A stretch of 64,000 nt of DNA from Zerene cesonia (GCF_012273895.1 NC_052108.1:7068001-7132000), one strand, 5' to 3'. Positions 1-13,012 are shown, counted from the first letter of the stretch. A program made the numbers and translations. The notes: generated by a model from the letters alone, not told the origin.

Positions 1-807
1 AATTCATAGTGACGTCTGTTGTTATCACATTCAAAACGTATGATAAACTCTTCGCGCCAAGCTTTCTTGTTACAGAGAACTGACTTTATGCCATTATCAT
101 ATCAGTTTCTTAGATAATATAAAAATGTTTCAGTTAATGTATGTAATAAATTATATGCAATACATGTTTTTTATAAAACGTACACCTTAAGAAAACTGTA
201 AGTTTGTAAACATGAAGTACCTAATACTTATCAGAAAACCCATTCTTAAAAGCTTAATACTATATTTAACTATAACGTTATATATCTACATACTCAAACA
301 CAACTGACGCATTTACAAAACCACTTACAATATTACGATTAAATTAAAAATTCACAGACACGAATTCGCTGAAGTAAATTCGGTCTAGCGGACAGCGGAC
401 TGAATTTTTTAAATCGACTCCAACACTGTGGAAGTGTTCACGATTTTTGTACCAAAGTGCTTTCGTCAGACTTCCCAGATAGAGCGGAAGTTAATCTGCA
501 GCGTCTTAATTCTATTCTTGTTTTCTAATGCACTTCGAGACCGCGTAATTAGCCGAGATTCGCGGGTCGGTGTAACTAATGGATGTTTTTTGGTGTGTAA
601 AAAACTGTGTGTAGTAAATATCTATTACCTCTTATTACGTATGAAAGTAGATTAGATCTTTTAAAAATAATTTTTAATTCATACGCGGCAATATAAACTA
701 AACAGTGTTTAACAAATTTAAAAATATGAAACATTTGTAATGATAATCGCCTGTATACCATTCGTCTTACTAGTCTACTTACCATAAATCCTACTAGTCC
801 TATCTTA

Positions 808-1008
808 TCCCACTAATATTATAAATGCGAGAGTTTGTAAAGATGTGTGTGTGTTTGTTACTCTTTCAGGTAAAACGCTACTGAACCGATTGCAATGAAA
901 GCTGGTACGTAGACAGCTGGACAACTGGAATAACATATAGGCTACTTTTTATCCCGATATTCCTACGAGATACGGACTTACGCGGGTGAAACCGCGGGGC
1001 GCAGCTAG
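808..1008 (+). mobile_element. Helitron-type non-autonomous element (family A)
   Basis: The element starts A|TCCCACTAATATTATAAATG and ends with the hairpin CGCGGGTGAAACCGCGGG followed by GCAGCTAG|T. This gives the Helitron signature: 5' TC, 3' hairpin plus CTAG, and insertion between A and T with no target duplication. The interior carries GTGTGTGTG and the conserved stretch around GGTACGTAGACAGCTGG. It matches the copies at 11588, 43505 and 45127. About 200 bp; non-coding. It resembles the widespread lepidopteran Lep1-type short Helitrons. Confidence 0.85.
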
Positions 1009-1493
1009 TAACTCATAATCTAAATTACTCGCCTCTAGTTTATTCTGATCAAACCTATTATAACATAATGTAATACATACATTATAAAGGTAATATAAAA
1101 GCATCGATAGACAGAGACGGAGAAAAGGATAGAAGTACCTATAACCTAAAATTACGAACCTACGCACACACAGAAGTGGCATTATTAAATTCAATAGCGA
1201 AAAATTGTATTTTTTTCCCCACATATTCCTTCCGCCGTGCAAATGCGATGCTAAGCCTGTTTGCCGACACACCAACGCTCTCACCCGCGAGCTACCACTT
1301 TATCTCCAAATCAAATACAAACAAACCAGTTTCAACTCGAAACAACATGTTTTTGTTCCATTTTTGCGTTTTCTTTCGCGCTTCGGTAAAGATTTTTAGT
1401 GGATGTGCTTGGTAGGCACGTTGTTCGTCCGCGGTGGACTTCTAAACTCTTCAACCAATTTCAATTAATTTACATACCATGTACAGTTTGATA

Positions 1494-1530
1494 AATGATT
1501 ACACGAGCGAAGCCGGGGCGTGCAGCTATA
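1494..1530 (+). mobile_element. Helitron 3'-end relic
   Basis: ACGAGCGAAGCCGGGGCGTG followed by CAGCTA is the GC-rich 3' hairpin type seen in the element ending at 4587, but the CTAG has decayed and no 5' end is recognisable. It is a fragment only. Confidence 0.4.
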
Positions 1531-3321
1531 CAATATTGTATAGCTAAACTTATTCAGATAGCTGCAGATAGAAGTATATTATACGAAGTTATATTTAGTA
1601 GTATTACAGGTAAGGAAGAACACACACAAACAAAAAATTCGATCACGAAATAGTAATAGAAAAATGCATTTTAACTTTGAAGTAATAGACGATCTTAACG
1701 ATATTATATTGCGTATTTTTACGAATTAGTTCATTGAATTATCCCTTTGTGATAAACGTGTATGATAGATTTGATATAAATGTGATTATACATGAAAGAA
1801 AATATTTTATCACATAATTTATTCCGAAAACATGTGTACAATATCCAAACCATATCCGCCATTGTAAATGTCGTTCTCTAATATATACATTAGAAGATAC
1901 TCTTTAAACGAATATACGTATTTCCAAGAAAATGTTATTACCGAAGGTTTTTTAAAATAATGTTCAAATTGTTGTCGACGTCTGGCTAGCGCTCTTTCAG
2001 GAAAGAGCAGTACAATTGGAGAAGGCGGTCGTAGCGAGTTTTTTTCCAACTTCATATTTCGTCTTTGTCTGATGCAACGGAGCTTAGAGTAATGCAGATA
2101 ATAAATATCATAACTAGTACAATTTATCATTTACCTTATAATATTGATCACACACATTGACATTATAAGAATAATCGTTATACATTAAAACAGTAGCAAA
2201 CTCTTGAATACAGCATAGGTACAAAAATATATAGAACAAAATAAAACATACCATTTACCATTAAATTAATCTCGAGCGCCAATAACACGAATGAGACGTC
2301 AAATTAAAATGATCTAAATTGCTCACCAACCCCGAAGCAAACAAGGGAATATGCGAGTTCACGATAAACGTAGGTAACGGGATATTTATCATAATTCAAC
2401 ATAAATAACAAACGTTTATCTAATTTACCTGGTACAAACACGCCGCCCATGGGACAGGCTGTGCCCAGTAACGTCGCGTCGTCCCATTATAATCCAAGTG
2501 CTTGTACATACAACGATATTAAATACTCGGGAGAAATAACGCGGAATCCCTGCCCTGTGCTTAAGACGTGTCTTGAGGACCCCTTGTTTTGTATAATATC
2601 AGCTCATGTTGATATTACGGAAACAAATATTTAATTGCGAAATAATAATTGAAACAATTCACATAACAAGAACATATTTTTACATTCCTCCCGCAATTGT
2701 GACGTTGTCGTTTATCCGTCTACTTCAGTCTGTATATACTTAGATTTTCAAACATTAAATCATGTCTAAACTTACATCATACACGGATAGAAAAATGAAA
2801 TGAGACAGAAAAACCGCACCGCTACACTATACGAATTAAAAGGCGCGTGATGTTATAGAGCTTTATTCGTCCAACACATTATAATACAATCTGATCTTTC
2901 TCCAACCACACATACATTTACCCAGCGGCCAACATCACGCGTTATACGCATCTGGCGGTTCCGTAATATAAAAGTCAATACTTTGAAAACGCCACCGCCC
3001 TAACGGTTGTTTTGTAGAGCCGTCCAAGCTGAGTGACACGAGGACCGGCCAGAATAACGCGCTAGCTTTATCGAGTGCCGGATTGGTTTGCGAATAAAAT
3101 ATTTAGTATTTCTTTATATGTGTCGCGCTGATATAGTCGTATATACGCCAACTTTACACCTAAAGTATAACATGTATTGTCGAATAATAATTTGTACGTG
3201 TAAAACATATTACATGTTTTTGATATCATTTACGAGGAATACGGAATAATTTTAATGTGTGATTATCTTTATTTTGAAATGTTTATAAATTGTCTTTACT
3301 GAAAACGTATTAAACTCGGTA

Positions 3322-3549
3322 TCAAATGCCTACTTATGATCTATGCGCGAATGACAGACTTTGTCTGTCTGTCCCAAGAAGGACCAATTTTAATGAAATT
3401 TGGTATAGATATAGTTGGAGACCCGAGAATGGGCACAGGATAGTTTATACCCGAGAAATACAACGGGAACGGGAAGAACGTGGGGAAAACCCCAAGAGTG
3501 TATATCTTTTCCATTCCCACGCGAGTGAAACCCGCGGGCGGAGAGCTAG
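3322..3549 (+). mobile_element. Helitron-type element (family B)
   Basis: The 3' end reads GCGAGTGAAACCCGCGGGCG followed by GAGAGCTAG|T, a hairpin plus CTAG ending. The interior contains GACCAATTTTAATGAAATTT and GGGGAAAACCCC. The 5' end is placed at A|TCAAATGCC by the TC rule but is uncertain. The ORFs translated here on both strands are translations of the repeat, not genes. Confidence 0.65.
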
Positions 3550-4084
3550 TAGTAAACAATACACCCGCACCCACTCGAAAGTAAAAAGTAACAAGTTAAT
3601 CTTGTGAAAATTTGGCTTCATTCTCGTATAACGTAACTTTGCACCGCTCGATGGCCGTGTTAAAACTCCTACTTGTTACGAAACCTTACGCGAACATCGT
3701 ATCGTACAAGTGTACCACGGTTGGGGGAGAGTAAAAATGTAAATAGACTTCATTCTCGTTGCGAATTAATGTTACGCATATTATTATTGCATTAAATACA
3801 AAACATTCTATACATATATGAATGAATATACGATATATGTGATAGTTAAAAGATAGAAAAGAAGATTATTTAGAATCAAAAATCACTAAAAATGTTCTTC
3901 GCTATCATTTATAACATTTAAAACTTGATTTACAATAACGTAACTAACTACCAAAGTAGGGCTGTAAATTTGTTGAACTTTTCAAAATCTGCAGCAATCA
4001 TCAAACGCACATTTGACATACCATAAAAAAAACAAAATAATTAATATAAAAAATTTCTAATGTGGCAGCCCTAATTTCAGGGTT

Positions 4085-4300
4085 ACATTTTGTGACGCTA
4101 CAAACTGAGCCTTACGTGGCTCCTCGTTAGCCTCTAACGGGGTTCACCCGACCCTTATTCTTTGACCCTTAACGAAGTGTTTTCTTAAACAAAAAAAAAA
4201 GCTAAGACTGTGAATATTCAAATAGATGGGACGGCCCCTAATTTCAGCGGTTTGAATACTTAAGTAGAGGGGCCGTGTGATTGATTTCTGAGTGGGCACA
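4085..4300. repeat. GC-rich repeat-like block
   Basis: The block contains TACTTAAGTAGAGGGGCCGT at about 4257-4276, which resembles CACTTAAGTGAAGGGGCC in the poly(A) retroposon at 15643-15811, and an upstream stretch CTCGTTAGCCTCTAACGGGG. I read it as decayed retroposon material. The family cannot be fixed by eye. Confidence 0.35.
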
Positions 4301-4432
4301 CCACAATAATTAACCTTTCGCTGTTTGATGTAGAATCTGAATGTCCTACAATTTATTTTAGCTGTTAAAATTACATGTAACAAAAAAACCATATCAATTG
4401 TGTAGGCGATCGTATCTCAAAACTAAACATTA

Positions 4433-4587
4433 TCTATACTAATATAATAAAATAAAGCTGAAAAGTTTGTTGGCTTTGTTTGAACGCATAAATCTAAGTT
4501 CTCCACTGGACGATATATATGAGATCCCGGAGTGCTGCCCCGGCTTTGTGTATATACGTCGCGGGTGAAGCCGGGGTGGACCGCTAG
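4433..4587 (+). mobile_element. Helitron-type element (family C), shortened
   Basis: It starts A|TCTATACTAATATAATAAA and ends GCGGGTGAAGCCGGGG, then TGGACCGCTAG|T. The pieces AAAAGTTTGTTGG and TTTGAACGCATAAATCTAA are typical of a very common lepidopteran Helitron family. The copy is internally deleted, about 155 bp. Confidence 0.75.
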
Positions 4588-5418
4588 TCATATATAATGC
4601 AGAAATTGTTCGATGTATCGATATATAGTATAGGCGAGTAATTAGTTTATTTGAACATTACAGCTTTGATTATAGTGCAAATATAATGGTAGAAGTATTT
4701 TTCAAACATAAGCTTCCTTATTCACCGATGGCGGGGATAGTGAATTGTGTGAAAGTGGTAGTTGAATTTTGTGCATTATTGCCAAATACACTTTTTCTGT
4801 CTTTACAACCATTACTCTGTATACATAAAAAAGCAATTAACCGCTTTTATGTTAGAACTAAAACAAAAGTAAATAATACCACACGGGATGCACCTGCTTC
4901 ATAAATAAAAATCATAAATCGCTTTATCTTGTCTTCGTATCAGGTACCCAAAAAAAAATACAGCCGAATACAGAATCTCCTCCTTTATTTGATTTCGGTT
5001 GTAATTATGATTCAAGCATATAAAAATACTACCTTCTCATTAACGCATAGAACCAGTTCAGTCTCTTGTTCCATATTTATTTATGTTTACATGTAAATAT
5101 AAGATAACGAAATCAAATAGCAGAAATCACAACCATTGATCACGTCGTCAGTGCCCACGGGCTCGCCTCCGACGACCCGAACGACTGGACTCATAATCTG
5201 AACTAACCGAACTAGCGACGGCAGCATCACTCGGCACCAGTCAAACAATTTCGTTCCATGTTGGCGCTCTATAACCGGCTTTGTGCTTCATTTGCCGATT
5301 ACGAATCCCTTTGTGCATTAATTATCAATATTGAGCATTAATATTTCCACTATCAGCGCGCAATATTCTCATGGACATTCGCGTGGACCACACGACCGTG
5401 ACGGTGCACTTACACATT

Positions 5419-5585
5419 CGTGCGAATAGAGAGGCGTTTGACGAACACGATATGCGTGTAAACACTCTACTGGGTATACGGCTAGAAAATCGCGTATTCG
5501 CGAACTCCCCGTACTACTCGCAAATGTGTGAATAGCTATATATGTAGCTATATATGTCGAGTTAAGAGGCGTATGACGAACACGA
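5419..5585 (+). repeat. Diverged direct duplication
   Basis: AGAGGCGTTTGACGAACACG at 5430-5449 recurs as AGAGGCGTATGACGAACACG at 5565-5584. The preceding GTGCGAATAG at 5419 recurs as GTGTGAATAG at 5526. In the second unit a short stretch containing two TAGCTATATATG copies separates the two parts. Confidence 0.75.
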
Positions 5586-5948
5586 ATGTGCAAAAGCAGC
5601 ATTATGCAGATAGTTTCCTGTGTGTATTTCGCTGTGATCGTATTGTTCTTGTACTTATATAGGTCTTCACTTAATTATGCAATCTATTGACGTATAAAGG
5701 AACGTATTTAAGTTGAATCCAACGTTGAGGAATTGCGGTCAAAGTGTGGCTGGTGGAAATGCGCGGTGCAAAGTTGATAACGCATGTTGAATGGTTTTCG
5801 TCCGAGTAGCGTCAACTAGATGGATCAAAGTTTGCAGCAACACTGTTAACTGTTATTTTTTATAGCATCGTCGGCAAAGGCTGTTGGGTCCCCTAATAGG
5901 AAGCGCTTCCAGCGCTCATAAACATTTGCAGAGGTATTCATTATATTA

Positions 5949-5993
5949 TTAACCCGACGTTTCGAACACTTCACAGCGAGCATGGTTACGGGG
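5949..5993 (+). repeat. Short interspersed repeat fragment
   Basis: ACCCGACGTTTCGAACACTT followed by CACAGCGAGCATGGTTACGGGGAGACTGAG matches the sequence directly after the first N gap (30541-30578). This motif is common in lepidopteran genomes as part of a larger repeat. The element class is not determined. Confidence 0.55.
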
Positions 5994-7926
5994 AGACTGA
6001 GATGTTATATGTCTTGAAGGTCATACAAAAATTGTTGTTTGTGAACTACCTCCACCTATTTCTCCGCAGTTGGTATATAGAGTACACTCACATATATTTG
6101 TACGTAATTTTACATTAATACGTCGGCTTAACTGAATGGATTATGAGAACACAAAATTGTTAGTGTTTATCAAAACGTCGTACCATTACTGGTGATTACC
6201 ATTAATTGTAATAAAACAGAGTGTCGAGTATCATATTACAGTGAGTGTATTCATTAGATCGTATCATCATGTAATGTTTTATGTTATGGTCATTCAAAAA
6301 CGGTGTTTGCTTGTATTAAGTTTTACTCTAGCCTTATACAATTAGAAATAAAGATAATTGAATATATTTATCACACATTTCATACGTTATATTTTAATTA
6401 CAAATCCATTACATCTATAACAATAAACTTGCAAAAAGTCGCAACAGTCGTATGTACGGATACAATAACTCAATTTAAATGTGAACATAAATATGACTGC
6501 CACAAAATTGCTTTCCGATTTCATGTACAACAACATCATTTAAATTGAATATAAAATGCGCATTGAATATTACATCCGTGTAACAGCTTCACAAATATTT
6601 GGGAGCACGAGTACTGACATCGATGTTGACTTGGTTTATGAGAGGTTCTAGAATCTTCTTGAAACGACCTACAACCATAATCCTTATAGTTGATCTTACA
6701 TTGTGGATAATAGAATAGCGAGTCTCTTTAACAATCGTATACTCTTCGATAAAGGACCTATCTAAATATGGCTCTGCCAAAATCTTATGGGATAGTAAGG
6801 AAACATTACAATCTAGCACACATTCGACTCTTAAATCTGTGAATCTGTGACCATGTTTTAATCCATTGCTGCTCCATTTTCCGGGTAAGGCAAATGATTT
6901 GCTTCAATTAACGTATTCTATAACGCAAATCAATATATAACCCTGGTTGAAACGCAACAAAAAGAATTACTAAATATATTTAAATTCTTTTATAAATTGT
7001 TAATAATTTTTCCCATATTATACACTGCACGCCACCCCAAAAAATCTTCCCATCCACTCGCAGAATTCCCGGTATTCCGAACACAACATTAACATCTAAT
7101 AAATCGCGAACTAAAAACAACTTACTTAGAGTTGGGTGAAATAATATTCTTCCGAAGAAGTGGGCTTACGTTTAAAATATGTAAAGAGGCAGGTCGGAGT
7201 TTGTTGGGAGCGGGATCGATAACTCTCTGAGAATGGGGCGGGCTTCCTTGTTTCACCGCTCATCTTTCGTATGGTAATTATTGTTAACTGTACTTGGATT
7301 TAAACTATTTAATGTTTTCTATTTTTATTTCAATTTTACACGTTATTAATGTTACAATTGTAATGCTGAAGTACATTATTACTAAGACAGTTAGTTTTTT
7401 ATGATATATGATTCGAATCAAAATTACATTATTTATTCTCTGCATGGCTGTGTTTGTTTATTTATTTTCAATTACAGTGTCACCGAAGCCTATAATTACT
7501 ATTATCTATTACAAAACAACGGATTAAAGTTCTAATCTTACACATAAATTCCTACAGTAATTGCTTACAATAAGCCAGTCCGTAAAAGGAACCATCTTAC
7601 TATCGCTATAAGGAAGTCACACAATACTCACGCACTCGCTAATTTATTCTGGAACCTTCGTGCGGTAACAAACTAACACTATCTCCTTGTGAATGCGTCA
7701 CATAACTCCGAATTTGGTGCGACGCGAAAGCTCGAAAAAATATGGCGCCATTCAACTCGCATTACAAGGGCTCAGCGAGATATGATACGGTTCGCGGCAC
7801 AGGGGACTGACTTTACCGGACATATAATAAATAATATGTATTAATTTAATTGTTTCTTGAAATTCCTGCCTGAAGATAAGGGTCAAAAAGTAATAGTTCT
7901 ATACGAGAAGTATACGAACTAAGATT

Positions 7927-8140
7927 GACCGCCTGTTTCGTACGGTGGTTAACACGTGAGCGTGGAACCGAGGGCTCCTGGGTTCGCTACCGGGGAACTC
8001 ACAAAATAGAATGTCTCGGAATGGCAGGACACAGAACGGTGACCACCTTCTTGACCCTAAAGAAAATCGATCAGTGAAACATATGTATATCATTTGCCCC
8101 ATACCCCACTTGGGGATACGGGGCTTCACTTTTTATACAT
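7927..8140 (+). mobile_element. tRNA-derived SINE
   Basis: The head looks like a degenerate tRNA: an A-box-like stretch at 7942-7960 and a B-box-like GGTTCGCTACC at 7981-7991, followed by CGGGGAACTCACAAAATAGA. The body contains AAAATCGATCAGTGAAACAT and a C/G-rich hairpin, CCCCATACCCCACTTGGGG. The head-body layout and total length near 210 bp fit a pol III SINE. It is in sense orientation on the plus strand, antisense to Lar. No target duplication was confirmed. Confidence 0.75.
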
Positions 8141-8354
8141 TATACTATTGATTTTTCAGGATAAATCATATTATGAGTAAATTGCGATAAAAATTTACTA
8201 AAAAATGTTTAATTTATGAGGATGTCATAGAGAAAAACGTAAAGCTGAAATTTTATATATTATAATGAGAATATTATACAGGCCTATATTGTAATCAGAC
8301 TGTTATAAGGTGAAAATTGAATCGTGATTGCGCTATTTTACTTCTATACATACA

Positions 8355-8445
8355 TCTACGTATATAAAAATGAATCGCCATACATCTTACTAAGCGTAAA
8401 ACTTGAGAACGACACGACCAATTCGGTCAAATGCTAGCTAGCATT
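8355..8445 (+). mobile_element. Helitron 5'-end fragment
   Basis: A|TCTACGTATATAAAAATGAA resembles the 5' ends of the elements at 18292 and 39683. It is followed by AAAACTTGAGAACGACACGA, a motif of another lepidopteran Helitron family. It ends near a 16-bp palindrome, AATGCTAGCTAGCATT (8430-8445), that includes CTAG. The 3' hairpin is missing, so this is truncated. Confidence 0.45.
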
Positions 8446-10662
8446 ATAATTTCAAAAAATAGAGCACATAAAAATGTATCTATTCCAACAAAGCAGTACA
8501 TTATAAACGAGAACGTTCTATTTTTAAAATAATATAAGACGTGGAGATTTGCATAGATCGCACACATAGATAATTCTATACGGATTTCATATCCATACGG
8601 ACCATGTAGCTAACCCAAAAGCCATATTTCTTTAAAACCCGCCGCGTCTTATCACTTACCGGCGATTTCTAGTGGTCGCATTTATTCTCCCAGTGTCCGA
8701 CTCCTCTTTAATTATGGATAATTTATATTCAGATTAAAGCCGGCAGGTGGGCGGGTATATTTCTGTGGCTCTCTATTATACGCACGTGACTCCAATATGC
8801 AGTTATTGAGATTTATGCGGACGTGAGACACTTTAGTGGAAGCCAATTATCTAGGTGTTAGAATGATGTATTCGGACGCTACTGTTTTTGGTATTCTTGT
8901 TGACGGAATACAGATAAATATGCAAGTTACGTGTTTTTTTTTGTATAGAGGGTTTTGTTGGAAATATCGTTCAGGCAGAAATGTGACAGTATTTATACAG
9001 CATTAATCATTTTATTATTTAACAATGTATGTATGCATCAGAGTTTATTTAATGACTGTTGATTTTATTTAGATAATGGATCTACGCAGGATAAGATATT
9101 TGCATTAGAAAACATTTTCATAAAATATACCTCTACATCCAATTGTGAAAGAACTTTTGGAAATCGGTCCAGCTATTTCTGAGCTTACTGCGTTTAAGCA
9201 TCTTAATATTGTTAATGATATAAGGTTATAAATAAAACGGAGTGGTAATATAATACACATTATCAAGGATATTTATTGTTGACAATTGGCTTTACTGCCC
9301 GTCTCAATATTCTTATATTTCGCCTTTGCTAATAATTATAATGAACTTTTCATTCGAAACAAATGCGTACAGAAGAGACTTAAATGGAGAAATAGTGATC
9401 GAATATTAAAAATTTTCACGCGAAAAGTTTCATTCATTTTTGTGAACTACGCGTTTCTTTCGATTTTCTCGAAATTTATATTTTTGTTTTAATCAAGAAA
9501 ATGAGTGTACATTGCGAAATTAAAGAGAGTATTGTTACAAAATATTCTTATATATAATCAGTACCATTAATGCCACATACTTTATTAATAGAAAGAATCT
9601 GTTTACATATGTCCTACATACAAATAAGTTTCTCGCCGCCCAACTTCCCACGATGTAGCTAACCTAATTTATAACCCGCGCCCATTTTACATCGACGTAT
9701 TTATTTACTTTCGATTTTATACCAATTATAATGTTCAACAGGGGACCGAGACAAGCCGCCCAGACAACACTTTCCCAAGTTAGATGAGGTGCGTTCTGGT
9801 TAATCCGCTTATCTGTAGATCGCTTAACTTTTAATTATGATCAAATTTGTCAAAGCTATATGCGTCATCGAAACGACTTTCGAGTGTGCGATGATTTAAA
9901 CTATGAAACTCACTATAAATTATGAGAATGAAGCTGTAACATTCATTTATTGAACTAGACTTCGTTTAGCACTTTTGCATTATAAATATTTACAATTAAT
10001 ATCCATTATGACCTTGGATTTATTCTTCAAATATACCTGTTCTTATTTTTGCTTAATCTTGGTGACCTTACAAGTGTTACACACTACGTATAAATAAAAA
10101 ATAAAACATCATTAAATTTTATATAAGACACAGCAAGAGAAGCGATGTTCGAGCTAAGTAGGTATCGAGTAAGTTCGCTGCTACAACTTCGTTGGTTCGG
10201 AATTTTGATATCAATACATTTTCACGTGTGTTTATATCGACTTGCCTTCAGGTTAAAATCTTGACTTTCATACAATGTAATGTATACGAGTTAATCGAAT
10301 TGATTTAAAAGGTACGTATTAAATAAATCTGTCTCTAATTGGGTGTTCATCATGCACAGCACACACCCATTAAAGCGGTATTATTTCATTATATATATTT
10401 TCAATTAGTAGAATAATAAATAAAATCGTTAATTGAGTAACAATAAATAGAAAATTTACACCATTCAGACGCGACGATCGCCTCACCTATCTGTAAACCT
10501 CTGCTAGAGAAGATCGATGCCACACTAGACTTAGGTAGTATTGTTATTTAGGTATACTTATAAATTGTATAAAGAAAAGAATATATAATTAAAACATTCA
10601 TCGTGAAATTTTGTATCGATCGCTCTGAGTTCTTTTATACTCATAGATGTGTATCCCATTAC

Positions 10663-10700
10663 ATGTTTATGTGAACTTTATTCTAGGTTCACATAAACAT
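10663..10700. repeat. Perfect 14-bp inverted repeat
   Basis: ATGTTTATGTGAAC (10663-10676) and GTTCACATAAACAT (10687-10700) are separated by 10 bases. No known element is recognised around it. Confidence 0.8.
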
Positions 10701-11360
10701 TTAAGTTAAAATTACTCATAGAGTACAAAGCAACATAAATAGAACTCAACAAAATTCAACCGGCTAAGTATCAAATTTATCGAATTCAAACACGATAATA
10801 CAGTTAAATACGCACTGATGGCAAAAACCATTAAACACCGTTCATCACAACACGCATACAGACAACAAATCACTCGTAGAAAATTTAATAACCGCGCAAA
10901 CAATAAATTAGAATACTTCATTATACACGTTCCATGTGCTCGTCGGCTGAAGCGCTTTCATATCAAATAAAACGCTTTCATCCAACGCGTCTATCAAAAA
11001 AAGCGCTTTGTCGAGCGTTTTCTGCGATCAGTTTCAACGATATCAGTTTAACGTTCGCCATTGAACGACGACCTCATTATTCATTGCGATGTTTGCGCTC
11101 ACATATTACTTGTTATTGCGAAATGTTAACAATGGGCCGGTTCAATTAGCAAATGCGTTTGGTTTGTGATCGAACACTTATTGAGTTTTGGTGCGATGCA
11201 AGCGACAAATGAGATGGAAGTATTGACGACAACGAAATCAAATGCGTATACCGACCTAGTTTTAAAAGCTCTTCTCTTAAGTAATTGAGGAAAGGTAATA
11301 GTACTGATATACTGTATTTAAATGAAAAGATTATTGATGAGAATTTTTTAATCATAAAAA

Positions 11361-11440
11361 AAATTCGATCACGAGGCGGAATTTGAACCCGTGCCATTCG
11401 TCGTACCGTGGCAACGTCTGATCCCTCTGTCAACCGTGAA
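11361..11440 (-). mobile_element. tRNA-like SINE head fragment
   Basis: Read on the minus strand, there is an A-box-like TGACAGAGGGA (11432-11422) and a B-box GGTTCAAATTCC (11389-11378), followed by GCCTCGTGATCGAATTTTTT. The last string recurs next to a B-box at 15616-15642. No anticodon arm is convincing, so it is a SINE head and not a functional tRNA gene. Confidence 0.6.
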
Positions 11441-11587
11441 AAAAGCTAACACTAGAAAAAATAAAAATACTTATTAAGACGGGATGCCAGTAATCGAATT
11501 TCTTCTACTCTTTCACTTTCATGTGCTTAACAGACATCCCACACCCTCTATCGGAATGATGAATTTTTCATTTTAATTTATAAAGAA

Positions 11588-11791
11588 TTAGCTGCGTCCC
11601 GCGGTTTCACCCGCGTAAGTCCGTATCCCGTCGGAATATCGAGATAAAAAGTTTCCTATATGTTATTACAGTTGTCCAGCTGTCTACGTACCAAATTTCA
11701 TTGCAATTGGTTCAGCAGTTTTTGAGTGAAAGAGCAACAAACACACACACACACATCCTTACAAACTTTCGCATTTATAATATTAGTAGGA
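11588..11791 (-). mobile_element. Helitron-type element (family A)
   Basis: On the minus strand it starts A|TCCTACTAATATTATAAATG and ends ACGCGGGTGAAACCGCGGGA then CGCAGCTAA|T. The 3' terminus is CTAA, allowed by the CTRR rule. A TG/CA repeat lies after the 5' end. It is the same family as 808-1008, in the opposite orientation. Confidence 0.85.
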
Positions 11792-12407
11792 TAGTATTTG
11801 AATGCAATAAAACTAATAATTATACATTTCAATACAATGTGTCAAGATTCACATCATGATATTATATAATTTGATTATGAACAATTTTGTGACATAATTG
11901 GCCCTTTATAAAAAACGTTCTGATTACCTCAGCTTTATTATTAGCACTTTGTATAACGGGCCGTTCGGCGAAATATTAAAAAACATCCATCCCGGCGAAA
12001 CCGTAAAACAGAAAAAAAAAAAACAACACGGGCCATATCGCCGTTTACGAGTTTCTTTCAGGTTGTTTAAAGTTTAATATAATGAAAACCGTCAGATAAA
12101 GGGCCGAGAGGAAAATCAGTGTATTTCCTACGAGAAAACTTTTCTGTATCTACACAGGCGTCTCGGTCAACAAGGTTTGCGTTTGTATCCAATCGCTGTA
12201 AATGTCACAGCGAGATTTTACCGGTTTTTTGTAGTGGGAGAGTTTCCGGGAGGATTGTACGAGTAACTTTTATATTAAAATCTATTACGCTTGTCTTAGA
12301 ATTGTTCTGGAGGAAAGTTAAATTACATCCGAATCATATCAACCGAATTCAATATTAGTACCTACATAATAGTATACGAATCTTTTTAAAGAGATATTCT
12401 ACTGTTT

Positions 12408-12600
12408 TTACCGACTTCGAAAAAGGAGGCTCCATTTAACGGTTTTTTAACTCAGAACGGTAAATTGGATGGACCGATGCTGATGATTCTTTTTCTATTT
12501 GAAAGCTCTAGTGCCGTGAAATGTGGTTCCATTTCAATTTGATCTAGTTATGATACTTTGAAGGCGGTTCAGTTTTTTTCTTGAAAATACTATTTTATGA
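12408..12600 (+). repeat. Degenerate retroelement fragment (family R1)
   Basis: ACCGACTTCGAAAAAGGAGG, ATGGACCGATGCTGATGATT, TATTTGAAAGCTCTAGTG and TTTGAAGGCGGTTCAGTTTT follow the order of a very common lepidopteran interspersed repeat. Copies of this family also lie at 13079-13270 and 60785-60925. Confidence 0.65.
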
Positions 12601-12944
12601 TTTAAATTATCATTTAACATGGATTAGATTTAGTCCGTTTTAGGCACAATCTCAACTCTCTTATTCTTGTAAACTTTACCAAGTATACATAAATATTTTT
12701 CTTACTATATATATTATTTCTACCGACATAAACGGGCAGTAACTCGACATCTTTAAAACTCCTATTTCTTAAAATAAATCTGCTACGTTAAATCCGCACT
12801 CAATTCTCTCATCTCCGACGAACTACGGCATGGAAATTATTGTTACCAAGTATCGTCATCGGAAAGAGTACTCAATGTCTATAATAATAAAACATATATT
12901 GCAATACAAATAGGTACATAGTCATATACATGTATGCAAAATCT

Positions 12945-13012
12945 ATGTTCAATTCAACGGAGAAGTGGGTCAAAACTCAACTTGCAAGATTTGATTACAA
13001 ACAAACACTGGA
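12945..13012 (-). repeat. Retroelement fragment (family R2)
   Basis: On the minus strand, GTTTGTTTGTAATC followed by AGTTTTGACCCACTT aligns with 31010-31065 (GTTTGTTTGTAACCGACTTC followed by GATTTTGACCCACTT). Confidence 0.5.

Noticed and set aside
3326..3607. 93-codon ORF and its minus-strand partner
   Set aside because: Lies in a Helitron-type repeat; both strands open over the same repeat.
7927..8000. Possible tRNA gene
   Set aside because: B-box is imperfect and the sequence continues into a SINE body; no cloverleaf could be drawn.
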